Shown here: one piece after another, positions 42,881 to 54,994 of the stretch
Layout: each line of letters starts with the position of its first letter
Numbering within the stretch: position 1 is the stretch's first letter
From: Monocercomonoides exilis
Lineage: Eukaryota > Preaxostyla > Oxymonadida > Polymastigidae
NCBI GenBank assembly: GCA_001643675.2
Contig: LSRY02000055.1
Span: 498,501-562,500, forward strand
Length of the DNA stretch: 64,000 nt
Reading direction: 5' to 3'
Program-made: the position numbers and the translations under genes
Notes under the pieces: model-generated
What the model saw: only the letters and a program-made list of their open reading frames with translations
The model's database searches: none
Told to the model about the DNA's origin: nothing

Positions 42881-44144
42881 CAGTTCAGCGTTCAAGCTTA
42901 GAAAACAATTTCAAATAAAAAACAAAGAAAGAAACACAATAATCAAGAATTTTTGAATAATAATAAAAGCAAACCATATAACATTCATTATATACACATA
43001 TATTTTGCATTTTCATCATTGATTTCATTCAGGAAACAACATCGTTTAATCATGAAAGTTGAATTTGAATATGCTTGGATTCAATAAATTGAAGAAAAAT
43101 CGAAACTCAAAGTGTTAATGACATCAAAAATGTTGACACTATTTTTTTATGTTTAAATATGATCAACAAAACATTTTGTTAGAAAATTTTGTTTTATAAT
43201 TATTTTTTGGCTACAATGGATAAAATGATCATTTAATGGAAACATGTTCATAAATTAAAGACAATATTCGTATTAAATATTAACACTTATGATTATATTT
43301 ATTACAATTTTTTTTTAGGTGACCGATAGTAACAAAAAATTGCATGTCGTGTCGCACAGGTCTTGTCACATGAAAATGAGACAACTTTGCAGAATAAAGA
43401 AAAAAAATATTTTCAAATTTCGGAGAAACCCTGAGTCATAATAATCTCCAAGTTCTTCCGAAAATTAAAAACGATAAGTTTTTTATTCATGGAAGCAAGT
43501 TGTTTCATTTTTGTATAATTTATAAGTTTGCATTTATTGATGGAATAATTGGACTTATTATCTTTTTGTGACAATAAATAATAGTTGAGATAATGCTAGT
43601 GTCCGCAGTCATTAAAAGAGTTCACTATTATCAACACTCACTACAATAATACATTTTTCTTATCTCAATATTCAAACGAAAATTTCAATATGAATTTCTT
43701 TCTGACGAAAAAATTATGGACTTAAAAATCATCCGTGTGAGGTCACAAAACACTATGTTTCGATTTCACTTGTGACTGTACAAAAATATAAGAATTCATT
43801 TTATTTTGAATCTGAGAGAGTTATGAAATGTTATGAAAAATTCAGTCTCAAAAATGATTTGGGAGAAAATACAGATGTTCAAGCTTTTTTTGAACAAAGC
43901 ACAAAAAAATTACTTCACTCATTGCTTTATTTCGCTTTCGCAGAATTCAAAATAAATATGATTTTCATATATTTTCACATGCTTCATTGAAATCAAATCA
44001 TAAAGTTTTCCAACATTTCACGAATGTCAAAAAATGGACCCATTTTTATTGTGTTTTTTGATCTCAAAAAATCAAAGAAAAAAAAATAATATTTCAATGA
44101 AAATGGCTGAAGTTCAATATTTAGTCCCATATTTTTACTATATC
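42881..44144. other. AT-rich noncoding DNA
   Basis: No supported gene. 44095-44131 carries the inverted GGGAC(A/T)AAAT-type end of the small repeat family; its other end may lie near 43700, where gaaaaaattatggactt resembles the far end of the 20420-20685 copy. Confidence 0.4.
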
Positions 44145-44770
44145 AAAAGATGTTGAATAATAATTTTTTGTTCAACTAAAGTTGCATTTCAATTCTTTCC
44201 GATTTTTTCCCAAAAAATTTTTATTTTCTGACAGACTGCTGCTTAATGCGATGCCATTATCAACAAATAAATAATTTGAAAAGATTATTTTTATTAATAC
44301 ATATAACACTCGAATGCTTATCCAAAATGAATTAATTATTTCTGGAAACTTCCTTTTTATCTGTCAAAAGGGATTAATATCATCATCATATTTTGATCTG
44401 ATTGTTTTTGCATTTTCACTTTATTAGTGTCATTTGGAAAATATAGAGATGTTGCTGTGGTTCGTTGTGTCGAGTTCCATTTTTCAGAAAATTATGAGAA
44501 ATTGGTAAAATAATCAGATCAATCAAAAAGTAGACATTTTCACCTTTGAACAGATAAAAAGGAAGTTTCCAGAAATAATTAATTCATTTTGGATAAGCAT
44601 TTGAGTGTTTTGTGTATTAATAAAAATTAACTTTTCAAATTATTATTTTGTTGATAATGGCATCGCATTAAGCATCTGTCAGCCAGAAAATAAAAATTTT
44701 TTGGGAAAAAATCGGAAAGAATTGAAATGCAACTTTAGTTTAACAAAAAATTATTATTCAATATCTTTTG
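44145..44770. mobile_element. Foldback element, about 227-bp inverted arms
   Basis: 44145-44371 and 44543-44770 are inverted copies with a small number of mismatches and 1-bp indels, separated by a 171-bp spacer. Inner arm ends share GGAAACTTCCTTTTTATCTG. AT-rich, no coding sense. Long arms and a short spacer fit a foldback or MITE-type element. It begins about 14 bp after the dispersed end at 44095-44131, so the two may belong together. Confidence 0.75.
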
Positions 44771-46140
44771 TTATTATGAAATCATAAATTAAGTTCCATT
44801 TGTTTTTGAAATTGTGAAAAATTAATAATAAAAACATTTAGCCCTTGAATCTGATAATGGTGATGTTGGGTTTATTTTTCATTTTTCTTATTGGATCTGT
44901 CAAACACTAAAAAGATATTGAAAAATGTGTTGAAGAACTCGACAATACTCATATTATCGAAAAGAAAATATCTTAGTCATTTCCATCTGTGTCGATTATT
45001 CACTTTTTCATTTTTCATGTTAAATGAGATAAATGAAGGGGAAAAACAGATTGAAAAGAAATAATAATTTTGAAATTAAAAATGGTGAATATGTTTACAA
45101 TGATAACATTTAAAACAACAGAAACACAAAGCTTGCGGGAATACAAGCATGTCTTTGATCATAAAAATAAAACAAAAACATTATTTTGAAGATCTTTTTG
45201 AAAAGATAGAAATGATAAAAATTAATTTTCACAAACAATGTTACACAACATTTCAAAGTTATTTGCGTATATATTATGTGTGATTATTTTTGAAAAAATA
45301 TTTCTTTCAAACAAAAATTTTGGTTCAAAAATGTCTCTTGAAAAAAACAACAGTACACTGAAGAGTGAAAAGGCTTATTCAAAACGTTTTTATCCTTTAT
45401 TTCACTCAAACATTTGAATATAAAAACAAGTTTTAAACTTTTTCTCTAATGAAAAAAAATAACTTTCAAAAAATTAACAATCTTTGAAAAATCAACACCC
45501 CGAAAAAAGATATGATTTCAAAAATAATCACCCATTAATTAATATGGGTGATTTTTTTTGATATCATAAAAAATAACGAAGTTTGATCATAAAAAATTTT
45601 CATAAAGGGTGAGGTTGATAAGATTAATTTTATTTGAAATTGCATGAAAATATAGATCAATATATTATTATTATTAATTCTTTGTTGATTTTAATTTGTT
45701 TCCAATTGTTTTTATTTCAAATATCTCTGAATAAAAATAATTTCAAAAAAAAATTTCGACAATTCAATAAACGTTATAAAACATAAGTTTTCTTGTTTGA
45801 AAATGATATAAACAATTTATAAAATACGTAATCAATCAATTTTTTATATAAATATAAGTTTTATGATGTTATTGCAAAGAAATTTTTAAATTAATTTTAA
45901 AGATCTCAAAACATTTGTTGAATTTTATCAATTCACATTAACACTTACGCAAAAATATAATAGTAACATAAGACACTCATCAAGTAATCAACTGTTTGTT
46001 GATAAATTTGTTTGTAAACAAATAAACTTAGAAATATTTAATTATTATCTAAATATCAAACAAAGTTTAAGATAAATAAAGAAAATTTAAAAAAATGAAA
46101 AGAAACTCGTCAATTTTTGCTTTTTCCACTTAAAAAGCTT
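44771..46140. repeat. AT-rich DNA with one dispersed repeat and a small hairpin
   Basis: No gene. 45478-45535 is an inverted relative of 30775-30833 (shared aaatcaacaccccgaaaaaa). It adjoins a hairpin, aatcacccat/atgggtgatt, around 45524-45555. Confidence 0.5.
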
Positions 46141-46289
46141 CTATCGCACGAACATCTTCATTTTATCTTCCTCTCTTTGTTTCTCCTCTGATTCTCTCTA
46201 TCTCCTTCTCATCAATAATATGTCATCAAGTTATCTGCCTCCTTAGATGCTCTGTTTTTGTCTGCCTGTTCGTTTTGAGAACAGATTGG

Positions 46290-47109
46290 TTAAAAACCAG
46301 TTTCACATGAAAGGATATGAACAACAAAATGGTGCATGAATATAAAGCGCTGAACCATTGTTCCAGTATCCTTGTGGCGCCCATTTCTCCATATCGCTTC
46401 TGCATCCCCTTCCGCGGAACTCGCATCCCTCCGTTCACTTTCTCTTTGCTCGCTGGAGTTGACGTTGTGTCCATCTGCCCGTCTGTTCTGGCTGACTCCG
46501 ATGATTCTGGGCTGCCTGCTCCAGGATCCAGAAAAGTCTACGCTTTGGACTCTGCCTGCATTACTTTTCACCGTGCTCACCAGATATTCGTTAACCAGCA
46601 CACTGGCTTCTCTTTCCATCAGTGTGGCTCCCCGCTTCCCTCCGCGCTTCTCTCTCCACAGTCATCCACCACATCTCCCCTTCCATCGACAACATCCTCT
46701 GGATCTGATGCTCCTCCTTCTTCGACGCCCTGACCTCCCTTACAGACATCCGATCCGAGTTCGTACAGTAGAGTCTTATTCTTGTTCTTTTAAACATTAT
46801 CAGTTGGCTATAGACGTATTTCTCAATGGCTGTATCATCCTTAAAGTTATTCCTCCCTCTATTTCTCCCTTCGCATTCCTCCGCTTTTCTCTTTCTTTCC
46901 ATCCTTTCCTTCTTCCTTCTCTCCTTCTCTCTCATCCTCCTTGCCCAGATCTCATCCTCTCTGATTTCCAGTGCCTTCATTCCTTTCTCAGTGAACCTCA
47001 GCTCCTGCGGATATTTCAGTATGCAAGCCAAAATCCCCTCTTTTCCGTCGCACACAAGCTTCTCTATGCCCCATCCATCAACAGGCAGCATCAACACTCT
47101 GTCTTCCAT
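46290..47109 (-). pseudogene. 3' part of a large decayed minus-strand gene
   Basis: Frame 47109-46591 starts with coherent sense (VLMLPVDGWGIEKLVCDGKE, PQELRFTEKGMKALEIREDE), then a charged helix (MREKERRKKERMERKRKAEE), and becomes incoherent after about 150 codons. The sense continues in another frame at 46619-46400 (VLVNEYLVSTVKSNAGRVQS). A gene of unknown family, broken by at least one indel. Confidence 0.4.
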
Positions 47110-47624
47110 CGTGCTTCTCTGCCCGCAAGTCTCAGCACAGCCGACCCAGTGGTGGAGAAGAGAAGGAAGAGTGAAATGGAGCGAGCACTGTATTTCTTGA
47201 AGAACAGAAGAAGAGGAAGAGGAAGAAAACGAAGAAGAAGAAGAATATATAACTGAGTCTGAATATGGAGACGATGTCGAAATAGTCAGTCGAATTTATA
47301 CTGAAGAAGATGGAAATACTTTTCTATCTGGTTTCGAAGAGGCATTTTGATGAGAAGTAATAATACCATTTGGCTGATCCTCTGCATCATCTTCGTTTTC
47401 ATCGTGAGTTATTGTTAAAGAGCCGTGAGTTTCTGCTATTTTGGCTTCATTTTCGCTTTTCTTTTCTTTTCTTTTTCATTTCCATTCTCAGTTTTCTTTT
47501 TGGAAGAAACAGAATAAGAGAGCAGACTTGAAGATGGAGAAGAGGACAATGAAGATGAAGATGGATAGGAAAAAGCAGTGGAAGAAGATGACATCAAAGA
47601 AGATGGTGATAGAGATGAGTTCCT

Positions 47625-48474
47625 CTACTGACTTGATGCTGGCTTCCTTTTCTGTTTTTTGATTTCAGCTGCATTTTGCGAGAGAGTCGAGAGTGGATAT
47701 GTAATAGAGATCGGTTTGAGGGTGCGATCGCTGTGCTTCTTGTGTGTCTGTGCAAGTGGCTGGAGGGGATGACAAAATTGTTTGATAACAGATGTATTTT
47801 GAGAGGCTGATGAAGAAGATGAAATAGAAGAAGTTGAAGAAGAAGGTGATGATAATGATGCAGTTGGTACAGCTGTTGAGGAAGGAGATAAGGTTGTTGT
47901 TGACGAGCTGGATTTTGAATGAGATGACTTTGAGGAATGAGAGTGTGAGTGAGGCTTTGAAGAGGAGGAAGAAGAAGCAAAAGTGTTTTGAGATGACAGA
48001 GAAGGATGTGGAACTTCAACTTCACTTCTATTAGCAGAAGAATCCGAAGAAGGAGAAGAAGAAGAAGCTTCTTTCACGCTTTTTTTGCTGTGCTTGCAAA
48101 TTTTCTTTGTATTTCACAAGATATTCATCAAACAGCATGCTTTTCTGCAAAGGAGTAGAAAAAGAAAAAGAATAAGTTTTTGAATCAAACATCTTAAAAC
48201 ACATTCGCATTTTCACTTCGCTTTTTCTCCGAATGTGTTTGTTCTTTTGGAGCATAATTTTCTTCTTGTTCTTCTTTTTCTTCTTCTTTTTTTTTTTTGA
48301 AGAAGACAAGTTTTTTGAATTGTCATCTTTTCCATTTTCTGCAGCTGAAAATGTGCTTTTATTGAAAAACACTTCTGCAAAGCTTCCAAATTGAACAGCC
48401 TTCCTGTCAAAATACAGATCATCTCGTATTTGAAAAATCTTCATCCACCAAACAACAAGAAAGCGATTCAACAT
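47625..48474 (-). pseudogene. Decayed minus-strand gene: globular segment then Ser-rich segment
   Basis: Frame 48474-48031 has globular-looking sense (FLVVWWMKIFQIRDDLYFDR, AVQFGSFAEVFFNK), a Lys-rich tract and FSTPLQKSMLFDEYLVKYKE. At a T7 run on plus (48080-48086) the sense moves to frame 48077-47625, which is Ser-rich (SSSSKPHSHSHSSKSSHSKS) and ends AEIKKQKRKPASSQ before a stop. The homopolymer position suggests one indel, biological or technical. No family recognised. Confidence 0.45.
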
Positions 48475-48589
48475 TCTCCTTCATCAACATCTTCCTCTTG
48501 TTCGCTTCATTTTTGAAGTTCGATTCGCTTCTTTTTGTCTTCATCTTTTTCAGATACGAAACAAATACCTCTTTCTTCTTCTCAGCCTG

Positions 48590-49633
48590 CTCCAGCGCCT
48601 TCTTCTGCGGTCTTCGAGCTTTTCCCGATCTTTCTCAAAGTTCTCATTCTCTTCCTCCAGCTGCTCCTTTGTCTCCTTCTCTGCCTCTTCCTTCTGTATC
48701 TTCTCTATCTTCCACTGAGTCGCTTTCTCTTCCTCAATTCTATCGATGCGGCTTGGAATGGCTGACAATTTTGGCTCAGGAAAGCACAGTGATGAAGTAG
48801 GAACAGACGCTGTGAGGCAGAAGAAAGCGAAGAGGGAAGAGAGGAAGAAGGAACAGGATGCCACATTTGATGGGTGGGAGATGGGGTGCTGGTGGGAAAA
48901 GGAGATAAAGAGCACATTGAAAGAGGAGGCGAAAGTGATGATGGTGAAGAAGGCAAAGCATTGACAATCTGATTGTTATCAGATGAAATTGGTGTGGATG
49001 GTAAAGAAGAAGATAAGATGATGATAAGGAAGAGGAGGAAAGAGAAAAAGAGAAGGATGCTGATCTAGTTGATTGGAGCGTTGACTGAAGAGTCTGATTT
49101 GGTCCATTTAACGTTGTGTTAATAGCATTTTGCTGGTTAAAAGGCAAGTTTTTCATTCTTTCTGCTTCTCTTTCTCTTTCTTCTCTCAGCTTCCTTTCTT
49201 TTATTCGCCTCAATCTTTCGTCAAATTTCATTCTCGCTTTCGTTTATTGCTCCTTTCACCACATCCCATCTTTCACTTCCTCCTCAAACAACTTGTCATC
49301 AAAAAGCGCAATGTGACAAACAATTATCAGAGTCTGCATCCTTTCGCTTATCAGCGACGAATACAGCGAAAGAATATCTGTATTCTTTTTCTCCTCTTTC
49401 CTCCTCTTCATCCCTTCCAATGAAGCATGAATGCTGCTTTGTGGATCCTTCACGTATTTGTTGAAACATTGTGGAGGGATCAATAAAGAAATCTGAGGGA
49501 TAGACAAAGCAGAGGATGATGATTGAGAAACAGATGGGGTCAAAGCTTTGTTAGCAGTTGTATTCTTTGACATAAAGAAATTATGATCTTCTTCTTGAAG
49601 CAGAACCATGTTATCTTTGCTGCATTTCTTCAT
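48590..49633 (-). pseudogene. Decayed minus-strand gene: helical and coiled-coil segments
   Basis: Frame 49633-49256 (FNKYVKDPQSSIHASLEGMK, ISERMQTLIIVCHIALFDDK) meets TGA at 49256 and TAA at 49244, yet continues in the same frame into KFDERLRRIKERKLREERER (from 49231). Further on, 48780-48590 is a clear coiled coil (IDRIEEEKATQWKIEKIQKE). Single-base changes would remove both stops. Strand, spacing and style place it in the same block as 46.3-48.5 kb. Confidence 0.5.
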
Positions 49634-50063
49634 TCAAGCTGCCATTTTTTTTTGTCTTTTCCTTTGGATCACTGAAAAACGTTTTGACGCTCTGTGAATA
49701 AGAAGATAATGATGATGAAATCACTGAATATGTGTCACGAGCATGCCTGCCTTTCAACGAAGCTGATTTCGACGCTTCAGACTTGCTTCAATTCAGCTCG
49801 CTTTTCTATCTCTCTTCTTCCTCTTTGTCTTCAATACAAAATTGTGCATTTCCTCTTATGCTTTTCCTCATTGCATTCACACCTACTACTTCTGCTTTCC
49901 GCATTTGTGAAATTAAACTCAAAATCTCTTCGTCTGCCACAACTTTTCCAGACAATTGTTATTCTTCGAAGTATTAAACTCTAAATGATGTTCTGCTTCC
50001 ATCAAATGACTCTAAATGGATCATTCTATCAACTTTTCTATTTGAAGTTCCATCTTTCTCTGT

Positions 50064-50880
50064 CTATAAATATTTCTCATGTTCAATTCTTTTTCTTCTT
50101 TCTCTTCCTCTTTCATTCATTTGTTCATTCTCGTTCATATTCTTCATTTTCTTCCTGTTGACCTCTTTTTCTTTTCTTCCCAGCATCTGCCTGAAGAACT
50201 CTGTTTCAAACAAAAGGGCATCCGCATAACAGAAGAACGATGGATGGAAAAGCGGTGTTAACGAAGGAGAAGAACACATCAGAGTGAATGGGCGAGCGTG
50301 TGGGTGTGTTATAAAAAGAAGGCGTGCGTTTTGATGAGTGAGGGAGTGGAGAAAGAGGCAGCAGAGACAAGGGTGGAGTCGGGAGATGGAAAGCAGAGAG
50401 GAAGAAGAGAGAGATCAAGGAATTGTTTGTGTGATTGAACTGAGGCATTGCTCGCTGCTGTCAAAGGAAGTTTTCACAGAGGCAGCTGAAGAAGAAGTCG
50501 ATAAAGATGTTGCTGTTGGGTTTGCAAAAACAGAAGCAGAACTTGACGATGATGAAAAGAAAGAAGATGCATTTAAAGTCATTTCAAATGTTGTTGCTTG
50601 AGCATTTGCTGCTAGATAAATATGTTTGTTTTTGTGGGAATTCGGATGATTCGTGATTGTGTGGACAATCATCCCTCCTCTCTCTTCTCTCTCTCTCTTT
50701 TTTTTTTCCTCTTTCTTCTTCAAAGTCATCCATGTCCAAAATGTCGTATCGAGTGCCTGAAACATCATAGCTCAGTTCGTTGAGTCTTCCTTCTCCCTTT
50801 GCAGACGAAGCAAAAACAGGAGAATGGCACACCAGTGAAGAACAAGGTGATGAGTTTTCAGTCAATTCATTGTCTTCCAT
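50064..50880 (-). pseudogene. Decayed minus-strand gene: upstream segments
   Basis: Frame 50880-50584 starts MEDNELTENSSPCSSLVCHS and runs into an acidic/basic stretch. Near 50700 the sense moves to the frame 50768-50415 (AQATTFEMTLNASSFFSSSS). Later 50230-50064 gives LFETEFFRQMLGRKEKEVNR. At least two indels. Probably part of the same gene as the relics at 46.3-49.6 kb. Confidence 0.4.
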
Positions 50881-51079
50881 CGCATGTTTGTCTTTGCTGT
50901 TTTATCTTTGTTCTCTGTCAGCTTCTTCAGCTTCTCTCTTTCTGAGATCAGATCCTCCAGCGACTTAAAGAAGATGTCCATTTCTCTTCAGCACTTCACT
51001 CCACAATCACGAATGAATGAGACATTGATGTTGAAGTGAATTAGATATTCAATGAAGATATTTGAGATTGTTCTGTTTA

Positions 51080-52615
51080 AGAAGAAAAAAAGGAAGAAGA
51101 AGAGGAAGAAGAGGAAGAAGAAGAAAAAGAAGAAGAAGAAGAAGAAGAAGAAGAAGAATTGGAAGGATAAGAAGACAATGAAGATGAAACAGCAGAAGGA
51201 GAACAAGAAGAAGAAAATGAAGAGGAAAAGAGATAAACCTGAGGTGTATCATGAGGAGCAAAAGAGTTGGAGCGATGAAGATGGAGATGATGATTTCTTT
51301 TGCGATGAGAAAGATGAGAAAGATGAGAAGAATTGGTAGAAGGAAGGAAGAAATCAGTTGTGGTGTTGTTGGGGTTCTTGTTTGAGGAAGAAGGATGGGA
51401 ATAAATGGAAGAAGAAGTAGAAGCAGAAGAAGAAGATCATAACGAAGATGAAATTCCTGAAATTCCTTGATATTCTCCATGCTTCTTCTGTTTGTTTGCA
51501 TCATCATTCATTCTGTTTGAAGATAAATTGAAATTCTGCTTGTCTGGAGAAGGAAGAAGATGTGTTTCTTCTCTTTGAAAAGAGCGATGTGGAAAGGAAA
51601 AGATATTGGATTTGAGACGATCAGATGAAGAGGAGGAAGAAGATGATGAGGAAGATGATAAAGAAGAGGAAGAGGAAGAGAAAGAGAAAGAGAAAGAGGA
51701 AGAGGAAGAGGAAGAGGAAGAGGAAGAGGAAGAGGAAGAGGAGGAAGGGAAATAAGAAGAAGAAGAAGAAGAAGAAGAAAGATTAGATTGAGCTAAGAGA
51801 CGTAAATTGTGAATGCCAGCATATGAATGAATGGCTGGATGAGAAATGTTCATTGGAGAAGAAGAAGAAGAAGAAGAAGAAGGGGAAGAATTCAAATTAT
51901 TTGAAAAAGAAGTGGAAGAAGAATTTAATTGAGCAGAAGGAGAAAGAGAAGAAAAGGAAGAAGAAGAAGATAATGAAATATGAAGGGAATCTTGATTTGT
52001 ATTATTTATTGAAGTGACAGAAGAAGAAGAATGTAATGGAGAAAGAGAAGAAGAGGGAGAAAGGGAAAGAGAAGAGGAGGAGGAGGAAGAAGAAATAAAA
52101 GAGAAGGAAGAGAAGGAAGAAGAGAAGAAGAAAGAAAAAAGAATAATTCCATTTGAAATTCAAAATTTTAATAGAACATTTTGGAAGATGTTTATTTCAT
52201 TGGATGAGAGAGAGAAAGAAGGAGAAGGAGAAGGAGAAGGAGAAGATGATGATTATGAAACAATAGAAGAGGAAGAAGAGGAAGAAGATGATGACATTGA
52301 AAATGATGAATTTGAAGAAGAAGAAGAAGAAGAAGAAGAAGATTTTGAATTGGAAGAAGAAGAGGATAATGAAGAAGAATACGATGAGGAGGAGGAGGGG
52401 GGAGGAGGAGGAGGAAGAAGAAGAAAAAGAAAAAGAAGAAGAAGAAGAAGATGTTGATGGAGTTGAAGAAGAAGAGGAAGAGGAGGAGGAAGAGGAAAAG
52501 GAAGTAGTAGTAGTAGTAGTAGAAGAAGAAGAAGAAAAAGAGGAAGAGGAAGAGGAAGAGGAAGAGGAAGAAGAAGAGGAAGAAGAAGATTGGTGGAAGT
52601 GAAAGGAGGTTTTGC
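51080..52615. repeat. GAA/GAG low-complexity region with interspersed relics
   Basis: Purine-rich tracts on plus at 51085-51160, 51650-51780, 51855-51885, 52015-52140 and 52205-52600, built from gaagaa, gaagag and gatgat words, with short gtagtagta at 52505-52523. Open in most frames on both strands, so those frames are not evidence of genes. Between tracts, minus-strand Ser-rich and mixed sense (for example 51530-51440) suggests expansions within poly-Ser/poly-Phe-coding frames of a decayed gene. Confidence 0.7.
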
Positions 52616-54820
52616 AATGAAAGTGATTGAAGTGCATTTGAACATGTTTCATCTGCTGCTTCTTTCTCCTCATCCGTAGAAGAGGTAGCAAAAGAGCGAG
52701 ATATTTGGACATAGCAACATTCAGTTGCCTCACAATCAACTGGCCGTGATGACGATTAGAAGGAAGATGATATCAAAGATGATGCTAATTCTTGATACTC
52801 CGTTCTTTCAGCAGTTGCTCCTTCAAATTGTTCAGATTTGGACGAATAAATTTGGTCATCCAATGGTCCTTCTAAAGATTCTGAGGTTTTCGTGTTTGCA
52901 TATCCTTTTCAGCATCTTCTTCCTTCTCTTTCACTCTCACTCTCTTCTTCTTCGTTTTCTTTTCTGACTTTTTCAAGTTCTTTGTTAATAACTTTTCTTA
53001 ATTCCTTTTATAACATCCTTTCATCTGGTTTGATTGCAATTCACCTCAATCTCCCTCATTTCCTCGACCTCCTTCATCTTCCAAATCATCATTTCACCTC
53101 TTCATTTTCTCCTCTTTCTGTCCCTTTCGATCTGAGCACTCAACAAAACGAATCAGAATTCTTGTGATAATTAAAAAATAAGGTTCATCTTTCCCTTTTG
53201 CCTCTGGCTCAACAGAACTCTTCATCTGATGGCCAGCCCTTCTTCTGTGTGGATGAAGACATGCAGAATGGGTAGAAAGCAAACCAAGTGGAAAAGCAGA
53301 GAAAAGAGAAGAAGAAGAAGAATGGGTAGGTTGCTGTTTATTCTGTGCCTTTGAATTATTACGGAGTTGCAGTTGAGAAAAGCAGAAGAGGGTAAATGAG
53401 TTTCTGGAAGCTGAGTAAAATCGAAGTTGGAAATTTGCACAAAGTTGCCTTTTTTGTCACTTTATGAATTAATCAAACGAAAATGTCTTCGTTGCAGTCA
53501 TTTGTTACCGTTTTTCATTCGCCTCGCTTTATCTTCTTTTAAGCTGTTTTTCTTTCTGTTCTCAAAAAGAAATGAGATATTTTCCTTTATATTTTCTGCA
53601 GTTGCACCTATTTTCAGCTTGCAATCACGGTGCAGGCGGAGGAGCGAACGAATAATAAACAGCACTAGCAGATACAAATAAAATTCGCGGTTGATAATAA
53701 CTTCTGGTATTTTTATAGGAAATTGTATTGCCGTTTAGAAAAAATACCGTTGTTGATGTAATAGATGCTTCTGCTTTTGCTTCTGCTGTTTCGATCGTGT
53801 TGGGAGTGATTTTTCCTGATCGTTCGTTTTGTGTTCTCGCAATCATCGGAATCATCACACATGAAGTTTCTTTCTTCTTCCATTTAATCATATTTCATTT
53901 CCTTATCTTCTTCATTCATTTCTCCTACTCTTTCTATTTCTCTCCCTTTTTTCGGATAAAATTCTTGATCCTTCATCTTCATCTGCAAATTCAGCTGTTC
54001 TTCATTTGATCGATTGAACGGCAAATGGGGAGATCTGAACGTAAAACAACACATTGCTTCAAATTCAGTCGAAATTTTCAATACAAATTGGATAATGCAT
54101 CAGAGATGATGAAAAAATGGAATGGGATGTGGAAGAAGACGAAGATTAAGAAGAAGAAGAAGAAGAAGAAGATATTGAAGTTTCAAATGCCATATGATAT
54201 TCAATGTCTGCCTCCTGCTTCAAATGTCCAACAAATTGATTTGCAAATCAAATTGTTATTCCATCAGAACATCACAATAATTCTACAAAAATACACTCAT
54301 TGAAAAGAAAGTGCCAAATCCATTTCTGTGAAAGTGACTTGTCTCTCTTTCCGGTTGTATCGACTTTCTTGTCTTCTCTGTGTAACTTTTTTATTCTTTA
54401 GCCATCTTCTCTTTGTTTCATTCATCGACGTTGAGTAAAAGGCTATTAACATTTTCCAAAAAAACATTCTCCAAAAGCAATATCTTATCGAGCAATGTTC
54501 TAAAAGAATGAATTTTTATCAGATAAGCTCAGTTTTCGCTCATTCCGTATCCCAAAGAAGGAAGAAGATGAAGACGATGCAGAATAAGATAGTCAAATAT
54601 GGCTATCAACAACAAAATATGAAGAAGAAGATGAACAGATATTGTGAATAAAACACCTCTTTTTCTCTCTCTGTCGGAGTGGCTTGTGATGAAGTTGAGC
54701 CATATGAGAAGAAGATAGCAGTATATCCAGCAGTATATTCAGCAAAACAAGAATCGCCAAAATTAACAGTGCGATCAGAAAAAACATTTTGTGTGTTGAA
54801 TGAAACAATCATTGGCCATT
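52616..54820 (-). pseudogene. Upstream remains of the decayed minus-strand block
   Basis: Short minus-strand stretches of coherent sense in changing frames: FEGATAERTEYQELASSLIS and SFATSSTDEEKEAADETCSN (52850-52620), TQNERSGKITPNTIETAEAK (53850-53760), EEQLNLQMKMKDQEFYPKKG (54020-53940) and AEYTAGYTAIFFSYGSTSSQ (54755-54690). The last recalls the sequence before a kinesin P-loop but lacks GKT, so no motor is called. Lesions are numerous; no intact gene. Confidence 0.3.
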
Positions 54821-54994
54821 GAAATGTTTCATTTGTGTAAGGCTCTCTTGTTGTTCAACAAATCCATATCAATAATTTTGTTGAATAATCTGAGGCTGAA
54901 AATGAATGATGAATTCATTAAATTTTCCGCTTGAACACGCCTTTATGTATATAATCATTTTTGAAAGTTATTGTTCTCCACACAAACAAAAAAT

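Noticed and set aside
52014-52617. Poly-Glu, poly-Ser and poly-Phe ORFs on both strands at 51-52.6 kb
   Set aside because: All come from GAA/GAG microsatellites that are open in most frames. None shows complex sequence of its own.
54606-54812. Kinesin motor fragment (GYTAIFFSYGSTSS)
   Set aside because: The stretch resembles the strand before a kinesin P-loop, but GKT is absent, the flanks do not continue the motor fold, and another frame over the same bases looks equally coding-like.
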